In this document: in pieces, positions 61,912 to 64,000 of the stretch
Position numbering within the stretch: position 1 is the stretch's first letter
Layout: every line of letters starts with the position of its first letter
NCBI GenBank assembly: GCA_963851415.1
Contig: CAWKPF010000003.1
Span: forward strand, 2,666,001 to 2,730,000
Direction: 5' to 3'
DNA length: 64,000 nucleotides
From: CAWKPF01 sp963851415
GTDB lineage: Bacteria > Acidobacteriota > Thermoanaerobaculia > Multivoradales > Multivoraceae
Notes under the pieces: model-generated
Seen by the model: the letters and a program-made list of their open reading frames with translations, nothing else
Told to the model about the DNA's origin: nothing
Database searches by the model: none
Program-made: the position numbers and the translations under genes

Positions 61912-64000
61912 ATGTGGTACCCCACCAACGACCAGATCCGTGCCCTTCGACCGAAGCTCAAGAAGCTCGAGCCCAAGAAGGCGGCTGCGCAGGCCGACAT
62001 TCCTGAGCTCCTCAAGAGGGCTGCCGATCATCTTCGGCTGCTCAGCAAGAGCAACACTCTGCCGGAACCACATCTTCTCGCCTGGATCTGGATTGGCAGT
62101 CAGCTCCGGATCCACGGGTATGACAACCAAGAGGTCTTTCGCCTGGCGTACCGAGCGCTCTCATTCCTCACCGACTCCGAGCTGATCAACACAAGAGGGA
62201 GGACACCAGCGCTCCACTGGGTGAAACACACGACACAGTCACAGATTCGAGAACTCCTGGGCTGGGAAGCGGTACGAACCTATCTCGCCCCCGCAGAACT
62301 CGAGCACGTAGAAGAGCTCTGGCACCAGCTTGCTGACGGGCCAAAGACTCTCGAGCCAGAGGTTGGAGAGTCGCTGGCAGAGTATGCCGACCACCTGAAT
62401 CGACCCACAAGCACCACCTACCTCCCAGGCGTCTCGAGAATGATTGAGCGGCTCCAGGAGATCGAGGCCGAGCGCGGCGAGGAAGCAAGTGTCGTTCGAG
62501 GCGCCCTGCGCTACCTGGTACGCAAGCATGACGTCGTCGACGACGCCCTTGGGTATTTCGGGCTTGTTGACGACATTCACGTCATCGAAAGGCATACGGT
62601 CTTGCTTCCGGCGAATGCCGTTGGACCCCAATACTCCAGAGCTTTCTCAAACAGTGGCCCCAGATCGAGGATCTCGCTTTCGAGGACGGCAGAGTCCTGC
62701 GTGGCCTATCTCCTCACCTCGAATACGCAATCGGAGCCGCGTTGGACATTGCGCAGTCCGGTGCACACCGCTACATCGTTCTCTCGGAGAAGGGCCCGGT
62801 CGCGCTTCTGGCAGCCCTCATGGCGGCCATCGAGTCCATCCGGACGAGCGACCAGGCTCAAGCCGACGTGCTGAGCAGTCTGGAGCCCGGCGAAGACATC
62901 ATTCTCAGCGTCTTCGACCCGGCCGGCTTCGTGCCAAGTTCGATGGCTTCGAGAACGAGATGGGCTGCTTCCGAATCCGCACCAAAGATGGCGTCGTGTT
63001 CCTTCGAGAGGAACTTTCCACAGCCATCAGGCAGGCCCAAGCCTCACAACACTCTCTCGGGAGGGGGCGAGATCTCCGCCTGGCAGAAGAACTACACCCC
63101 GACTCCTCTGCGTCATCTTGTCGGCTTCAAAGTGAACCTCGATAGCGTCCGCCCGCGCGTGCTTCTTGTCTCGAGAAAGACCGATCTTGACCAGGCCTCC
63201 CAGCTGATACGCCCGCTTGGTTACACGGTTCCACAACTCATCGGAACACGGTTCTTCACCAGCGCCGGGCGAATACACGACCTCCCAGGCAGCGACCTCG
63301 CAGAACCCCTGCTCTGGTGCTGCGGCGACGCCCTCGTTGCCAGAGACATCCTGGAAGAGGAGGGCTTCGCCTTCAAATACGTCCTGGTGGACGACGACGG
63401 CCGCCTGGCGAGGCCGTCGTTGAAGAGCTCAAGAATGTCCGCGGCGCACCCAACCCCGTGGTCGTGACGTCCGACTATCAGGCCGAGACCATTCGCGCCC
63501 TCGGGCGGAATGGGTACGAGCCCTGGTTTGCCCGTCGCCGCCATGTCTCCCCGGCCCGCAACGTCAGGGCCGCAAGCGCCCGTGCGGAGGGCCCCCTGAC
63601 CAGGTTCATGATCCGCCAATTGGTGCGCGGAACTGCAGAGGTGCGGGAGGTGCCGTGCCGGCACCACCTCCTCGAAGACCTCCTCCGCGCAGAATCACAG
63701 TTGCGCCTACGGATTCGAGAAGAAAGCGACAGCGGCCTCTCCGCCCTCGCTCTGAGAGCCTGCCACCTCTCCCGCCGACTCAAATCACTCACTCTCCCCG
63801 CACTCGAACTCGAGGAGGCTGAGATCCGCAGCCAGATCAAGCGACTTAGCAACTATTGCGACGAGGTTCGGCGCTACGAGCAAGCCGCCGAGGATCTCTA
63901 TCAAGTCCTCACAAAGCTGGCCGAGCCTGAAACGCCGCTGCCGTCCAGGATGCCAGCACTTCTCGACCTCCTGGAACAACAACATGGCCAGCCCTTTCTT
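61912..64000 (+). pseudogene. Third gene of the AAA operon, long protein broken by four apparent frameshifts, open at the window end
   Basis: From ATG 61912 the frame gives a helical N-terminus (MWYPTNDQIRALRPKLKKL), then SVVRGALRYLVRKHDVVDDALGYFGLVDDIHVIE split over about 195-225, which resembles YkvA/DUF1232. Coding sense then moves between frames: near 62625 (to WTPILQSFLKQWPQIEDL), near 62935 (to AKFDGFENEMGCFRIRTKDG), in a G5 run at 63063-63067 (to ISAWQKNYTPTPLRHLVG and VRPRVLLVSRKTDL) and near 63408 (to EAVVEELKNVRGAPNPVVV). It then stays open to 64000. Three changes fit 1-base losses and one a 1-base gain. The later part looks Rossmann- or helicase-like without a Walker motif. I cannot name the family. 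Confidence 0.6.

Overview
The window is uniformly GC-rich and almost fully coding. The gene content suggests an Acidobacteriota bacterium, possibly of the Thermoanaerobaculia type. This is an inference from several traits together: Ser/Thr kinases fused to TolB-like and TPR regions, a VWA protein of the acidobacterial 'VWFA-related' kind, many secreted peptidases (tricorn-like S41, S9, M1, DUF885), and secreted proteins ending in a 'DxFExGD..W' motif. No rRNA, tRNA or CRISPR array was recognised.

Layout. 1-11 kb (minus strand): a receptor-less Ser/Thr kinase cut by the window edge, a C26 glutamine-amidotransferase-like hydrolase, L-isoaspartyl methyltransferase, and an AddA/AddB-like break-repair helicase-nuclease pair. 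11-16 kb (plus): an ABC ATPase and its FtsX-like permease, a DUF4261 protein and an enoyl-CoA hydratase, followed by a 143-bp element with 26-bp perfect inverted ends. 16.6-31 kb: a second kinase-TolB-TPR protein, small membrane proteins, a YbjQ-family protein, a metallophosphatase joined to a kinase-like domain, a DUF885 peptidase, a tricorn homologue, a YdjC-type deacetylase, an ExeM/NucH nuclease and a VWA protein. 31-39 kb: an ABC-F ATPase, a DsbA/FrnE-family oxidoreductase with an in-frame TGA exactly at the first cysteine of its CPWC motif, a VOC protein, two secreted repeat-type proteins, an SMP-30 lactonase and an EamA transporter. 39-49 kb: a REP-type repeat array, an S9 peptidase, an RND efflux pair, and AraC-type and WYL regulators. 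49.5-55 kb: a small Tat-signal protein, a secreted protein and DUF4097-like partner, a Nudix hydrolase and an M1 peptidase lipoprotein.

55-64 kb is an accessory, defence-type island: a pRiA4b ORF-3 protein, two PIN-toxin/antitoxin pairs with GTGA overlaps and visible operators, fragments of an antitoxin, of an AAA ATPase and of a Fic protein, then an SMC/RecF-like AAA ATPase, a small all-alpha partner, and a long third protein broken by four apparent frameshifts that runs off the window.

The strongest single observation is the candidate selenoprotein at 33066-33734: the TGA is followed, at the spacing expected for a bacterial SECIS, by a 7-bp hairpin with a GGUCCG loop. Other points of note are the phosphatase-kinase fusion, REP copies that encode the C-termini of at least two proteins, and the decaying or mis-sequenced defence operon at the right end.
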